Positions 45,607 to 54,712 of a stretch of 64,000 bases of DNA are shown piece by piece. This stretch comes from Bradyrhizobium sp. 4 (GTDB lineage: Bacteria > Pseudomonadota > Alphaproteobacteria > Rhizobiales > Xanthobacteraceae). Made by a program: the position numbers and the translations under genes. The notes beneath the pieces are model-generated. The model saw only the letters and a program-made list of their open reading frames with translations, made no database searches and was not told where the DNA came from. Location of the stretch: NCBI RefSeq assembly GCF_023100905.1, contig NZ_CP064686.1, forward strand, positions 7,714,001 through 7,778,000, given 5' to 3'. Each line of letters begins with the position of its first letter. The first letter of the stretch is position 1.

Positions 45607-45994
45607 GACGCCGGCGGAACCGAAAATCGCCTCACCCGAGCGTATCGCCGCGTTTCGCACCGGCATCTCCGCGGAAAGCCGCGCCGCGGCCTATCTCATG
45701 GCCAAGGGCTACCGCATTCTCGCCAAGCGCTTCCGCACGCCGCATGGCGAGATCGACATCGTGGCGCGCCGCCGCAATTTGATTGCCTTCGTCGAGGTCA
45801 AGGCGCGCGCGACCCTGGACGACGCCGCCTTCGCGGTGACGCCGCGCCAGCAGCAGCGCATCATCGACGCCGCGCAAGGCTGGCTCGTTGCGCATCCCGA
45901 GCATGCGGAATTTGAAATGCGATTCGATGCCATGCTAATTGCGCCGCGGTCACTTCCACGCCATGTGTTGGCGGCATTCGACGCCTCGACCTGA
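45593..45994 (+). CDS. YraN family protein (UPF0102)
   Basis: A 133-residue predicted nuclease-like protein. The core [21 protein letters not shown] carries the GE(I)D-x(n)-EVK pattern of the restriction-endonuclease-like fold, preceded by [26 protein letters not shown]. Cellular role unproven. The ATG at 45593 overlaps rsmI by 14 bases; the frame is open to 45500 in the wrong context. It is followed by gshB after ten bases. Confidence 0.93.
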   Translation: MAKTETPAEPKIASPERIAAFRTGISAESRAAAYLMAKGYRILAKRFRTPHGEIDIVARRRNLIAFVEVKARATLDDAAFAVTPRQQQRIIDAAQGWLVAHPEHAEFEMRFDAMLIAPRSLPRHVLAAFDAST

Positions 45995-46004
45995 AAGGCA
46001 GACC

Positions 46005-46949
46005 ATGAAACTGAACGTCGCCGTCCAGATGGACCCCATCGCCCGCATCAACATCAAGGGCGATTCCACCTTTGCGCTGCTCCTGGAGGCGCAGAAGCGC
46101 GGCCATGGTCTGTCCTATTACACGCCCGACAAGCTCTCGATGGTCGGCGAGGAGATCGTCGCTCCGGTTCAGCTGCTCACCGTGCGCGACGAGCCCGGCA
46201 ATCATTTCACCCTGGGTGAGCCCAGGCGCGAGGCGCTCAACGGCTTCGACGTGGTGCTGCTCCGCCAGGATCCGCCGTTCGACCTCGCCTACATCACCTC
46301 GACGCACCTTCTCGAACGCATCCATCCGAAGACGCTCGTCGTCAACGACCCCGCTTCGGTGCGCAACGCGCCGGAAAAGCTGTTCGTGATGAACTTCCCG
46401 CAGCTGATGCCGCCGACGCTGATCTCGCGCGACCTCGACGAGATCAACGCATTTCGCGACAGGCACGGCGCCGTGGTCATGAAGCCGCTGCACGGCCATG
46501 GCGGCGCGGCGGTGTTCCGCGTGATGCCGCAGGACATGAATTTCGGCTCGCTGTTCGACATGTTCTCGGTGACGTTCAAGGAAGCCTGGGTGATCCAGCA
46601 GTTCATCCCCGAGGTCAAGCACGGCGACAAGCGCATCATCCTGATCAACGGCGAGTTCGCCGGCGCGGTGAATCGCGTGCCGGCCGCCGACGACCTCCGC
46701 TCCAACATGGTGCGCGGCGGCGCGGCGCAGGAGACCGAGCTCACGCCGCGCGAGCGCGAGATCTGCGCCACCGTCGGCCCGGCGCTGCGCGAGCGCGGGC
46801 TGTTGTTCGTCGGTATCGACGTCATCAACGGCAACCTCACCGAGATCAACGTGACCTCGCCAACCGGCATCCGCGCCATCGCGCGCCTCGGCGGACCGGA
46901 CGTTGCCGCAAAACTCTGGGACGTGATCGAGCAGAAGCGGGCGAAGTAA
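46005..46949 (+). CDS. gshB: glutathione synthase
   Basis: ATP-grasp ligase joining gamma-glutamylcysteine and glycine. The 314-residue protein starts [30 protein letters not shown], with [40 protein letters not shown] (ATP-binding loop) and [23 protein letters not shown], all typical. ATG at 46005 with AAGGCAG upstream. It is the last gene of the rsmI-yraN-gshB run and is followed by a palindromic element. Confidence 0.98.
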   Translation: MKLNVAVQMDPIARINIKGDSTFALLLEAQKRGHGLSYYTPDKLSMVGEEIVAPVQLLTVRDEPGNHFTLGEPRREALNGFDVVLLRQDPPFDLAYITSTHLLERIHPKTLVVNDPASVRNAPEKLFVMNFPQLMPPTLISRDLDEINAFRDRHGAVVMKPLHGHGGAAVFRVMPQDMNFGSLFDMFSVTFKEAWVIQQFIPEVKHGDKRIILINGEFAGAVNRVPAADDLRSNMVRGGAAQETELTPREREICATVGPALRERGLLFVGIDVINGNLTEINVTSPTGIRAIARLGGPDVAAKLWDVIEQKRAK

Positions 46950-47347
46950 CCGCGTTTGTATGACCGCGTTCTTGTAGTCGGCGATCTCTCCCGCGTCGTC
47001 CCGGCCCCCCGTGCGCAATTGCGCACTAGGTCGGGACGACACCGGAGATGTGCGGCATTGCGTTGCGTCTCACTGGAATGATGGCGCGATGTCATCGTCG
47101 CCATATCACTAACCACGCATTCACCATGACGCGGCGCGCATCATTCGAACGCACGGGCCGCAACTGCGTGAAACTACGGGGCCAGTGGCCGACCGGCTAA
47201 CGCGACGTTCACCATCTGCCGAAAGACCACAGCGCGGCCGTCGATCGCATTCGGCCTCGCAACACCGCTTATACTTTTACTGCCTACTCATCGACACGGG
47301 GAACCCGCCAGGTGCGGTTCGAGTGCCCCGCGTAAGAGTAGAAGCGT
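46950..47347. other. 398-base interval between gshB and cpaB
   Basis: It contains a palindromic element (46994-47041) and, in the last 90 bases, a TATACT at 47270-47275 that could be the -10 of cpaB, with no good -35 at the right spacing. No Flp pilin gene is present, although a pilin commonly precedes cpa genes. Confidence 0.55.
46994..47041. repeat. palindromic element after gshB
   Basis: GTCGTCCCG and CGGGACGAC arms enclose GTGCGCAATTGCGCAC, itself a perfect 16-base palindrome (47011-47026). The outer arms resemble family B. It probably folds in the gshB transcript; no T run follows. Confidence 0.65.
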
Positions 47348-48151
47348 ATGAACACCGCACGCATTGTCGTTCTCGTCATCGCACTGGGCGCCGGCGGCGT
47401 CGCTGCGTATCTGGCGAGCGGCTATGACAACAAGCCCGCGCCCATTCTCCCCGTCGCCGAGAAGCTGCCGACGGTCGAGGTCCTGATCGCCAAGAACGAC
47501 ATCCAGCTCGGTCAAGCCGTGAAGCCCGAGGACCTGCAATGGCAGGTCTGGCCGGCGGCGACCGCGAGCAGCGCCTTCATCCGCCGCGACAACAGGCCCG
47601 AGGCGCAGATCCAGATCGCAGGCTCGATCGCACGCGTGCCGTTGATGCAGGGCGAGCCGATCCGCGAGCAGAAGCTGGTCAAGGCCGACGGCTCCGGCTT
47701 CATGGCCGCGATCCTGCCGTCGGGCATGCGCGCCGTCTCGACCGAGATTTCAGCCGAGACTGCCGCCGGCGGCTTCATCCTGCCGAATGACCGCGTCGAC
47801 ATCGTGCTGACCCGCCGCCTGAAGAATCCTGACGGGGCCGCCGGTAACGACCTCATCCTGTCCGAGGCGATTCTGACCAATATCCGCGTGCTCGCGATCG
47901 ACCAGGCGCCGAAGGAAAAGGACGGCCAGAACGCCGTCGTCGGCAGGACCGTCACGCTCGAGCTCAAGCCCGACCAGGTCGCCACGCTATCGGCAGCGCG
48001 CCAGGGCGGCACGCTGACACTCGCGCTGCGCAGCATCGTCGATGTCAACTCGGTCGACAGCGCGCCCGAGGACCAGGCGAGCAAGCGGTCCGGCGGAGTC
48101 AACGTAATCCGCTACGGCGTACAGGCGCGGCAACTGACGTCACAGAAGTGA
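47348..48151 (+). CDS. cpaB: Flp pilus assembly protein CpaB
   Basis: A 267-residue protein with an N-terminal membrane/signal helix (NTARIVVLVIALGAGGVAAYLAS) and a SAF-like domain: VEVLIAKNDIQLGQAVKPEDLQWQVWP, MAAILPSGMRAVSTEISAETAAGGFILPNDRVDIVLTR. CpaB/RcpC helps assemble the secretin and pilus in the periplasm. The next gene, cpaC, starts seven bases after its stop. It begins the cpaBCDE run. Confidence 0.95.
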   Translation: MNTARIVVLVIALGAGGVAAYLASGYDNKPAPILPVAEKLPTVEVLIAKNDIQLGQAVKPEDLQWQVWPAATASSAFIRRDNRPEAQIQIAGSIARVPLMQGEPIREQKLVKADGSGFMAAILPSGMRAVSTEISAETAAGGFILPNDRVDIVLTRRLKNPDGAAGNDLILSEAILTNIRVLAIDQAPKEKDGQNAVVGRTVTLELKPDQVATLSAARQGGTLTLALRSIVDVNSVDSAPEDQASKRSGGVNVIRYGVQARQLTSQK

Positions 48152-48158
48152 TGGGGAT

Positions 48159-49679
48159 ATGATGAACTTTGGGGATGATCGGACGGGCATGCGCATTCGG
48201 GGGAATCGCGCGCACTCGGTCTGGACGGGGACGATGCTGATCCTGGGGCTGCTCGCAGCCCCCGATGTCGTCAGCGCCGCGGATGCGCCGGTCGGCGACC
48301 AGGCGCCCATGCAAGCAGCGGATCTCGATGTGTCCCCGGTCGGGACGATTGCACCGGCGAAGACGCGCTTCCTGTCGCTCGGCGTCGGCAAGTCCGCCGT
48401 GATCGACCTGCCGCGCGACGTCAAGGACGTGCTGGTCGCCGATCCCAAGATCGCCAATGCCGTGATCCGCTCGGCCCAACGCGCCTATATCATCGGCGGA
48501 CAGGTCGGCCAGACCAACGTCGTGTTCTTCGCCGCCGACGGCCAGCAGGTGGCCGCCTACGACATCGCGGTGAAGCGCGATCTCAACGGCATGCGCACGG
48601 CGCTGCGTCAGTCGCTGCCGGGCGTGCAGATCGAGGGTGTCGGCGACAGCGTGATGCTCACCGGCTCGGTGTCGAGCCCGGTCGAGGCCCAGCAGGCCGG
48701 CGACGTCGCCGCCAAACTGGTCGGCGGCTCCGAGAAGGTGGTCAACAACATCGTCGTGCGCGGCCGCGACCAGGTGATGCTCAAGGTCGTCGTCGGCGAA
48801 GTGCGCCGCGATATCGTCAAGCAGTTGGGCGTCGATCTCAGCGCCAGCCTGAATGCCGGCACCGCGGTGGTGAACTTCAACAATTCGAACCCGTTCTCGG
48901 TCAGCGGCGGACCGATCGTCAGCAACAACGGATTAGGTGTCGCCGGGCTCACCAAGGGCTTCGCGACCGTCAGCGCCACGATGCGCGCGATGGAAAGTGC
49001 CGGTGTCATGCGCACGCTCGCCGAGCCGAGCCTGACCGCGATCTCCGGCGAATCCGCCACCTTCATCGCCGGCGGCGAATTCCCCATTCCGTCCGGCTAT
49101 GCCTGCGATCCCGTCACCCACGTTTGCACCACCCAGATCACCTACAAGAAGTTCGGCATCTCCCTGAACTTTACCCCGGTCGTATTGAGCGAGGGCAGGA
49201 TCAGCCTGCGCGTCATGACCGAGGTGTCCGAGCTGTCGAACCAGAGCGCCATCACGGTCACCCAGGCGCTGTCCTCGAACTCGACCAACTCGATCACCAT
49301 CCCCTCGATCCAGACCCGCCGCGCCGAAACGACGCTGGAAATTCCCTCGGGCGGCTCGATGGCGATGGCCGGCCTGATCCAGCAGCAGACCAAACAGGCG
49401 ATCAACGGCCTGCCCGGCGTCGACCAGGTGCCGATCATCGGCGCGCTGTTCCGCAGCCAGGACTTCGTCAACAACGAGACCGAGCTGATGGTGATCGTGA
49501 CGCCCTATGTGGTGCGCGCGGTGGCCCAGAAGGAGCTGTCCCGGCCCGACGACGGCTTCGCACCGGCGTCCGATGCCCAGACCGCGCTGCTCGGCCGCAT
49601 GAACCGCCTCTATGGCATCGCGCGCCGCGTCGATCCGATCGCGGGCACGCCCGGTGATTTCGGCTTCATCATCGACTGA
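48159..49679 (+). CDS. cpaC: Flp pilus outer-membrane secretin CpaC/RcpA
   Basis: Outer-membrane channel of the Tad pilus. The 506-residue protein has a signal peptide (GTMLILGLLAAPDVVSAADA, about residues 26-46), an N-terminal domain (FLSLGVGKSAVIDLPRDVKDVLVADP), a BON-like part (SVMLTGSVSSPVEAQQAGDVAAKLVGG), and the secretin domain with FIAGGEFPIPSG, YKKFGISLNFTPVVLSEGRISLRVMTEVSEL and GLPGVDQVPIIGALFRSQDFVNNETELMVIVTPYVV. Start at 48159 is a double ATG. CpaB precedes it by seven bases. Confidence 0.96.
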   Translation: MMNFGDDRTGMRIRGNRAHSVWTGTMLILGLLAAPDVVSAADAPVGDQAPMQAADLDVSPVGTIAPAKTRFLSLGVGKSAVIDLPRDVKDVLVADPKIANAVIRSAQRAYIIGGQVGQTNVVFFAADGQQVAAYDIAVKRDLNGMRTALRQSLPGVQIEGVGDSVMLTGSVSSPVEAQQAGDVAAKLVGGSEKVVNNIVVRGRDQVMLKVVVGEVRRDIVKQLGVDLSASLNAGTAVVNFNNSNPFSVSGGPIVSNNGLGVAGLTKGFATVSATMRAMESAGVMRTLAEPSLTAISGESATFIAGGEFPIPSGYACDPVTHVCTTQITYKKFGISLNFTPVVLSEGRISLRVMTEVSELSNQSAITVTQALSSNSTNSITIPSIQTRRAETTLEIPSGGSMAMAGLIQQQTKQAINGLPGVDQVPIIGALFRSQDFVNNETELMVIVTPYVVRAVAQKELSRPDDGFAPASDAQTALLGRMNRLYGIARRVDPIAGTPGDFGFIID

Positions 49680-49735
49680 TGACGAACGGACGGCTTGGGA
49701 ATGGGGCAAGAGACGGGGCACGAGGGGATGAAGCG

Positions 49736-50470
49736 ATGACGAAGACCATGGCCGATCGACGTCGCAAGTTGAGCGTCGCGCTGGCACTGACGGGGCTCTC
49801 CGTCATGCTGGGCGCCTGCAACACCACCGGCGAGGTCGTCACCCAGACGGTGCCGACCGACTATCGCCAGCGTCACCCGATCGCGGTCGAGGAAGCCAAG
49901 AAGTCGATCGTGATCTTCGTCGGCAAGGCTCGCGGCGGCCTCTCGGCCGCGCAGCACGCGGACGTCGCCGGCATTGCCCGGGACTGGGTGCGCGAAGGTA
50001 CCGGCTCGGTCGTCGTCGACGTCCCCGTCAACGCCGCGAATTCGCGCGCGGCGGCAGCGACCTATCACGAAATCCGTTCCGTGCTCGCCTCCGGCGGCGT
50101 ACCCGCGCGTGCCATCGTCCAGCATCCCTATCGGCCCGAGGATCCCGGACTGCTGCCCACCATCCGTCTGAGCTATTCCCGGATCGCCGCGGTCGCAGGC
50201 CCCTGCGGGCTGTGGCCGGAAGATCTCGGCCCCTCCATCCTCGACCCCGGCTACAACGAGAACCGGCCCTATTTCAATCTGGGCTGCGCCAGCCAGCGCA
50301 ACCTCGCGGCCATGATCGACAATCCGGCCGACCTCGAGCAGCCGCGGTCCGAGACGCCGGCCTATAACGCACGGCGTGACGTGGCCTTCGAGCGCTATCG
50401 CAAGGGCACGCCGATCGCGACCATGAATCCAGACGCCGACAAGGCCAAACTCAGCGATACAGGCAGATGA
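49736..50470 (+). CDS. cpaD: Flp pilus lipoprotein CpaD
   Basis: A 244-residue lipoprotein with lipobox LSVMLGACNTTG (cysteine near residue 25) and the family segments RHPIAVEEAKKSIVIFVG, LSAAQHADVAGIARDW and FNLGCASQRNLAAMIDNPADLEQPR (the CpaD signature). CpaD stabilises the secretin. The ATG at 49736 has GAGGGG eight bases upstream; the frame is also open to 49679, where an ATG overlaps the cpaC stop. Its own stop overlaps the cpaE start in an ATGA. Confidence 0.95.
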   Translation: MTKTMADRRRKLSVALALTGLSVMLGACNTTGEVVTQTVPTDYRQRHPIAVEEAKKSIVIFVGKARGGLSAAQHADVAGIARDWVREGTGSVVVDVPVNAANSRAAAATYHEIRSVLASGGVPARAIVQHPYRPEDPGLLPTIRLSYSRIAAVAGPCGLWPEDLGPSILDPGYNENRPYFNLGCASQRNLAAMIDNPADLEQPRSETPAYNARRDVAFERYRKGTPIATMNPDADKAKLSDTGR

Positions 50471-51756
50471 CACGCGTCCACGACGAAGAAGCGGACGATC
50501 CGCAGCACCCCGAGGAACACATTGCGCCGGTTCCTCGCATCTCCGTGCAGGCCTTTTGCGAGACCGAGCAGACGCTCGCCGCGGTGACCGCGGCCGGGCA
50601 GGATCGCCGCCTCGCCAAGGCGCATCTCACCGCCAAGGACGGTGGCTTAGCTGCGGCAATCGAAGTCTATGAAACGATGCCGACGCCGAACGTCATCGTG
50701 ATCGAATCCGACGGCACCCGCGACATTCTCGAGGGCCTCGACGACCTCGCCGGCGTCTGCGATCCCGGCACCCGCGTGGTCGTGATCGGCAATCCCAACG
50801 ACACCGCGCCCTATCGCGAGCTGGTCCGCCGCGGCGTCAACGACTATGTGGTGGGACCGGTCGAGACGCTCGACGTCGTCCGCTCGATCTGCAGCCTGTT
50901 CTCGGCGTCCGAAACCATCATCACCGGCCGCGTCATCGCGGTGGTCGGCGCCAAGGGCGGTGTCGGCGCCTCCACCGTCGCGCACAATGTGGCCTGGACC
51001 ATCGCCCGCGACCTCGCACTCGATTCCGTCGTGATCGATCTCGACCTCGCCTTCGGCACCGCGGGTCTCGACTACAATCAGGACCCGGTGCAGGGCATCG
51101 CCAATGCGGTGCTGTCGCAGGATCGGCCGGACACGGCCCTGATGGAGCGTCTGCTCTCCAAATGCACCGAGCGTCTCAGCCTCCTTGCCGCGCCTGCCAC
51201 CCTTGACCGCGTCTACGATTTCGGCGCGGAGGCCTTCGATGCGGTGTTCGACACGCTGCGCATGACCACGCCCTGCATCGTGCTCGACGTTCCCCATCAA
51301 TGGTCGGGCTGGACGCGACGCGCGCTGGTCAACGCGGACGACATCGTGATCGTGGCCGAGCCCGATCTTGCGAACCTGCGCAACACCAAGAACATGCTGA
51401 ACGTGTTGAAGGCGGCGCGGCCGAACGACCGGCCACCGCTCTACTGCATCAACCAGGTCGGCATGCCCAAGCGTGCGGAGATCGAGGTCAAGGCCTTCGC
51501 CAAGACCATGGAGAGCCAGCCGATCGCGGTGATCCCGTTCGATTCGAAGCTGTTCTCGACCGCGGCCAACAACGGCCAGATGATCGCGGAGGTCTCCAAG
51601 AGCCACCGCACCACCGAACTGTTCCAGAACATGGCGAACCGCCTTGCCGGGCGCGGCGAGGTGAAGAAGCCGAAGCGCTCGCTGCTCGGGCCGCTGCTGA
51701 AGAAGCTGAAGGGTAGGTCGGGGCGCGGGTCAGCCCCGCATCGCAAGGCATCCTGA
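50467..51756 (+). CDS. cpaE: pilus assembly ATPase-like protein CpaE
   Basis: A 429-residue protein: a degenerate receiver-like N-terminal domain (about residues 20-145), then a ParA/MinD-like ATPase. VVGAKGGVGASTVAHNVAW near residue 159 is the deviant Walker A, and VVIDLDLAFGTAGLDYNQDP follows. CpaE places the pilus machinery at the pole in Caulobacter. A basic C-terminus (KKPKRSLLGPLLKKLKGRSG) may bind membrane. The motor ATPase CpaF and the TadB/TadC platform genes do not follow, and the next gene lies on the opposite strand. Confidence 0.95.
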   Translation: MTRVHDEEADDPQHPEEHIAPVPRISVQAFCETEQTLAAVTAAGQDRRLAKAHLTAKDGGLAAAIEVYETMPTPNVIVIESDGTRDILEGLDDLAGVCDPGTRVVVIGNPNDTAPYRELVRRGVNDYVVGPVETLDVVRSICSLFSASETIITGRVIAVVGAKGGVGASTVAHNVAWTIARDLALDSVVIDLDLAFGTAGLDYNQDPVQGIANAVLSQDRPDTALMERLLSKCTERLSLLAAPATLDRVYDFGAEAFDAVFDTLRMTTPCIVLDVPHQWSGWTRRALVNADDIVIVAEPDLANLRNTKNMLNVLKAARPNDRPPLYCINQVGMPKRAEIEVKAFAKTMESQPIAVIPFDSKLFSTAANNGQMIAEVSKSHRTTELFQNMANRLAGRGEVKKPKRSLLGPLLKKLKGRSGRGSAPHRKAS

Positions 51757-51784
51757 GCAAGGCTTCCTGACGCGCGAGGGCGGG

Positions 51785-52570
51785 TTACTTCTCCGCCCGC
51801 TGCTGCTTCTTCACCAGCAACTGCCGCAGCGCCGTGACCTTTGCCGCCGCCTGATCCGGCGGCAGGTCCGCCTTCACGATGGTTTCGGCCTCGGCCTGCT
51901 TTCCTTCCAGTCCCAGCACGAGCGCGAGATTGGCGCGCACGCGGAGATCGGCGGGATTGCGCGCGTGCGCCCGGCGCATCGTTTCCTCTGCCCGCGGCAG
52001 ATTGTTCTGCAGCATGTAGGACAGTCCGAGATTGGACAGCACCGACGGCTCGTCCGGCACGATCTTGAGCGCGGCGGCGTAATATTGCTGCGCTTCCTCG
52101 TTGCGGCCGAGTTGATCGAGGGCGGCGCCCTGCGCCGACAGGATATGCCAGTCGGGATCCTCGGGCGAATGCGCGCGGCCGAGAACGTCGAACGCCTGCT
52201 GGAAACTGCCGCTGTCGGCGAGCGCGCGGCCGTAGCCTGCGAGCAGCGCCTTGTTGCTGGAATGGGCGAGCACGGCCTGCTCCAGCACCGCGAGCGCCTG
52301 CGCGCGCTGGCCGGTCTGGCGCAACGCCTTGCCGTATTCGAGCGCGACGTTGGGATCGCCAGGCTTGGCGCGATAGCGCTCGCGCAGCGCGTCCATGTCC
52401 GGCCTCACGTCCGGCTTGGTGTCGGCCCTGCCAGCCGTTTCCGATTTTCCGCCGAGCGCGCCGGTGATGTCCTCGATGCCAGTGGTCTGACAGCCGCCAA
52501 GAGCCAGGATCAGAAGCGCGGAAAACAGATATCTCGCCGGAGGAGAGGCGACGGACAAACGCTTGGACAT
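51785..52570 (-). CDS. TadD-like TPR lipoprotein
   Basis: A 261-residue lipoprotein: signal with lipobox LALGGCQTTG (cysteine near residue 27), then about five tetratricopeptide units from residue 60 (GDPNVALEYGKALRQTGQRAQALAVLEQAV, NEEAQQYYAAALKIVPDEPSVLSNLGLSYM, ARNPADLRVRANLALVLGLEGK). This resembles TadD of Flp pilus systems, and the position beside cpaBCDE supports that. Alternatively it is a generic TPR secretin pilotin. ATG at 52570. It is convergent with cpaE, 28 bases away. Confidence 0.82.
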   Translation of the reverse strand: MSKRLSVASPPARYLFSALLILALGGCQTTGIEDITGALGGKSETAGRADTKPDVRPDMDALRERYRAKPGDPNVALEYGKALRQTGQRAQALAVLEQAVLAHSSNKALLAGYGRALADSGSFQQAFDVLGRAHSPEDPDWHILSAQGAALDQLGRNEEAQQYYAAALKIVPDEPSVLSNLGLSYMLQNNLPRAEETMRRAHARNPADLRVRANLALVLGLEGKQAEAETIVKADLPPDQAAAKVTALRQLLVKKQQRAEK

Positions 52571-52649
52571 ACTCTGATCACTCGGCGACTGATCAGAGAT
52601 GCTTACCGATTAACGCTAAAGTCCCGTTAAGGCGGGGCGCTTGCGCGGC

Positions 52650-52895
52650 TCAGTCGGTGAATTCAGCGCCGAACTCGCAGCCGATGCGCCAGCGCAGGCG
52701 GCACTGCCGGGAATAGTCGGGCGCGAAGATGATGGTGAATTGCGGCGGCACTTCCAGGAACTCCGCCACCACTTTCACGCCGCCATCCGAAATATCCGTG
52801 ATCGTGCAGTCCCGCGGCAGCGAACCCGCGCCAAAGTGAATCTTGGCGAGCCGCGTGCACATCCGTCGTTCGCTTCTCCGGCGATTTGCAAGCAT
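52650..52895 (-). CDS. single-domain PilZ protein
   Basis: An 81-residue protein made almost entirely of a PilZ domain: RRSERRMCTRLAKI (RxxxR part) near residues 5-18 and DCTITDISDGGVKVV with the D/NxSxxG pattern near residue 29. Such domains bind cyclic-di-GMP and often control pili, flagella or polysaccharide. The pilus neighbourhood suggests a role in Tad pilus or surface control; that is inference. ATG at 52895. Confidence 0.85.
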   Translation of the reverse strand: MLANRRRSERRMCTRLAKIHFGAGSLPRDCTITDISDGGVKVVAEFLEVPPQFTIIFAPDYSRQCRLRWRIGCEFGAEFTD

Positions 52896-53046
52896 TTGAA
52901 TTGTTCACCCGTTAGACCACGGCCCATCCCGCACCCCTAGGAGTAGCGGACATTCGTTGGGATGTGCTGAGCAGAGCAGCTTGCATTCGAGGCGTAGTGT
53001 CTTCGTCGTGTTTACGTTCAGTTAGGACCTCCCGGCCCCTGAGCAT

Positions 53047-53061
53047 GTTCCTGTATTGTTC
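53047..53061 (+). promoter_or_regulatory. LexA (SOS) box GTTC-N7-GTTC upstream of comM
   Basis: GTTC at 53047-53050, seven bases, GTTC at 53058-53061: the exact direct-repeat LexA site of alphaproteobacteria. It lies 61 bases before the comM start. An overlapping perfect palindrome, GTTCTTGCAAGAAC (53058-53071), shares the second half-site. Confidence 0.8.
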
Positions 53062-53121
53062 TTGCAAGAACCGGCCCGCTCTGCTACCCCTAATTGTGCA
53101 AAAGGGCAGGCTGGTTCGGGC

Positions 53122-54660
53122 ATGGTTCAGCGGGTTTCTACCGTCGCCTTTGAGGGGATCGAGGCCCGTGCGGTCGACGTGCAGGTGCAGGTCGCGCCGG
53201 GTCTTCCGGCCTTCGCGATCGTCGGTCTCCCGGACAAGGCGGTGTCGGAGGCACGTGAGCGGGTCCGCTCGGCGCTGATCGCCTCGGGGCTGGCGCTGCC
53301 GGCGCGGCGGATCACCGTCAATCTCGCGCCCGCCGATCTGCCCAAGGAGGGCAGCCATTATGACCTGCCGATCGCGCTTGGGCTGATGGGGGCGATCGGC
53401 GCGATCCCGCCGGATGCGCTGACCGGCTTCACTGTTCTGGGCGAGCTTGGCCTCGACGGATCGATCGCGCCGGTGGCCGGTGTTCTTCCCGCCGCGATCG
53501 GCGCCAATGTGCGCGAGGAGGGGCTGATCTGTCCGGCGGCTTGCGGCTCGGAAGCGGCGTGGGCGAGTCCGGACATCCAGATCATCGCCGCGAGTTCGCT
53601 GATCCAGATCGCCAACCACTTCAAGGGAACGCAGGTGCTGTCGCGGCCCGTGCCGAAGGTGCATGAATCCGCTGCCTCGCCGCTCGACCTGCGCGACATC
53701 AAGGGACAGGAGAGCGCCAAGCGGGCGCTGGAGATCGCGGCCGCCGGCGGTCATCACCTGCTCATGATCGGCGCGCCGGGCGCCGGCAAATCGATGCTGG
53801 CGGCACGCCTGCCCTCGATCCTGCCACCGCTGTCACCGGGCGAGTTGCTCGAGGTCTCGATGATCGCCTCTGTTGCCGGCGAGATCGAGGGCGGCGCGCT
53901 GACGGCGCGGCGGCCGTTCCGCTCGCCGCATCATTCCGCCAGCATGGCCGCGCTCACCGGCGGCGGCATGCGCGCCCGGCCCGGCGAGATCTCGCTCGCG
54001 CATCAGGGCGTGCTGTTCCTCGACGAGCTCCCCGAATTCGATCCGCGCGTGCTGGATTCGTTGCGCCAGCCGCTGGAGAACGGCGAGGTCTCGGTGTCCC
54101 GCGCCAATCACCGCGTCACCTATCCCGCGCGCTTCATGCTGGTCGCCGCGATGAATCCCTGCCGCTGCGGCAATGCGTTCGAGCCCGGCTATGCCTGCAA
54201 GCGCGGCCGCATCGATCGCTGCACCGGCGACTACCAGGCCCGCATCTCGGGACCACTGATGGACCGCATCGATTTGCGCATCGAGGTTCCCGCGGTGACC
54301 GCCGCCGACCTGATCCTGCCGCCGCCGGCAGAGGGCTCAGCCGAAGTCGCCGCGCGCGTGGCGGCGGCGCGCGACATCCAGCTCGCACGCTACGCGAATG
54401 CCGGCCTGCCGAAGGTTCGCACCAATGCCGAAGCGCCGGCCTCGGTGCTGGAGGAGATCGCCAAGCCGGATGCGCAAGGCCAGAAGCTCCTGCGCGACGC
54501 CGCCGAGACCATGCGGCTGTCGGCGCGTGGCTATCACCGCGTGCTCCGGGTGGCGCGCACGCTCGCCGATCTCGACGGCGCCGACAAAATCGGCCGTCTG
54601 CACCTCGCCGAGGCGCTGTCCTACCGCGCGCTCGCGGAAGATGTGCGGCAGCTGGCGTGA
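53122..54660 (+). CDS. comM: YifB/ComM family AAA+ ATPase
   Basis: A 512-residue helicase-like protein that helps branch migration of incoming DNA during transformation and recombination in species where it was studied. It has an N-terminal Lon-protease-like domain (VSTVAFEGIEARAVDVQVQVAPGLPAFAIVGLPDKAV), the Walker A GAPGAGKSMLAARLPSILPPL near residue 214, RPFRSPHHSASMAALTGGG, the Walker B LFLDELPEF, and zinc cysteines MNPCRCGNAF and YACKRG. The ATG at 53122 gives the family N-terminus. An SOS box precedes it. Confidence 0.95.
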   Translation: MVQRVSTVAFEGIEARAVDVQVQVAPGLPAFAIVGLPDKAVSEARERVRSALIASGLALPARRITVNLAPADLPKEGSHYDLPIALGLMGAIGAIPPDALTGFTVLGELGLDGSIAPVAGVLPAAIGANVREEGLICPAACGSEAAWASPDIQIIAASSLIQIANHFKGTQVLSRPVPKVHESAASPLDLRDIKGQESAKRALEIAAAGGHHLLMIGAPGAGKSMLAARLPSILPPLSPGELLEVSMIASVAGEIEGGALTARRPFRSPHHSASMAALTGGGMRARPGEISLAHQGVLFLDELPEFDPRVLDSLRQPLENGEVSVSRANHRVTYPARFMLVAAMNPCRCGNAFEPGYACKRGRIDRCTGDYQARISGPLMDRIDLRIEVPAVTAADLILPPPAEGSAEVAARVAAARDIQLARYANAGLPKVRTNAEAPASVLEEIAKPDAQGQKLLRDAAETMRLSARGYHRVLRVARTLADLDGADKIGRLHLAEALSYRALAEDVRQLA

Positions 54661-54712
54661 GCGATGCGCCGCCGCAGCTTTCTCGACAACATCACCATGC
54701 CCGAGATTGATC

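Noticed and set aside
38417..47041. Palindromes considered as phage attachment sites or tRNA remnants.
   Set aside because: No tRNA cloverleaf features, no integrase or phage genes, and the same palindromes recur in many gaps.
44317..47347. Gene-free regions checked for RNase P RNA, tmRNA, 6S RNA or tRNA.
   Set aside because: No conserved stems or known core sequences were recognised; gaps are too short or filled by repeats.
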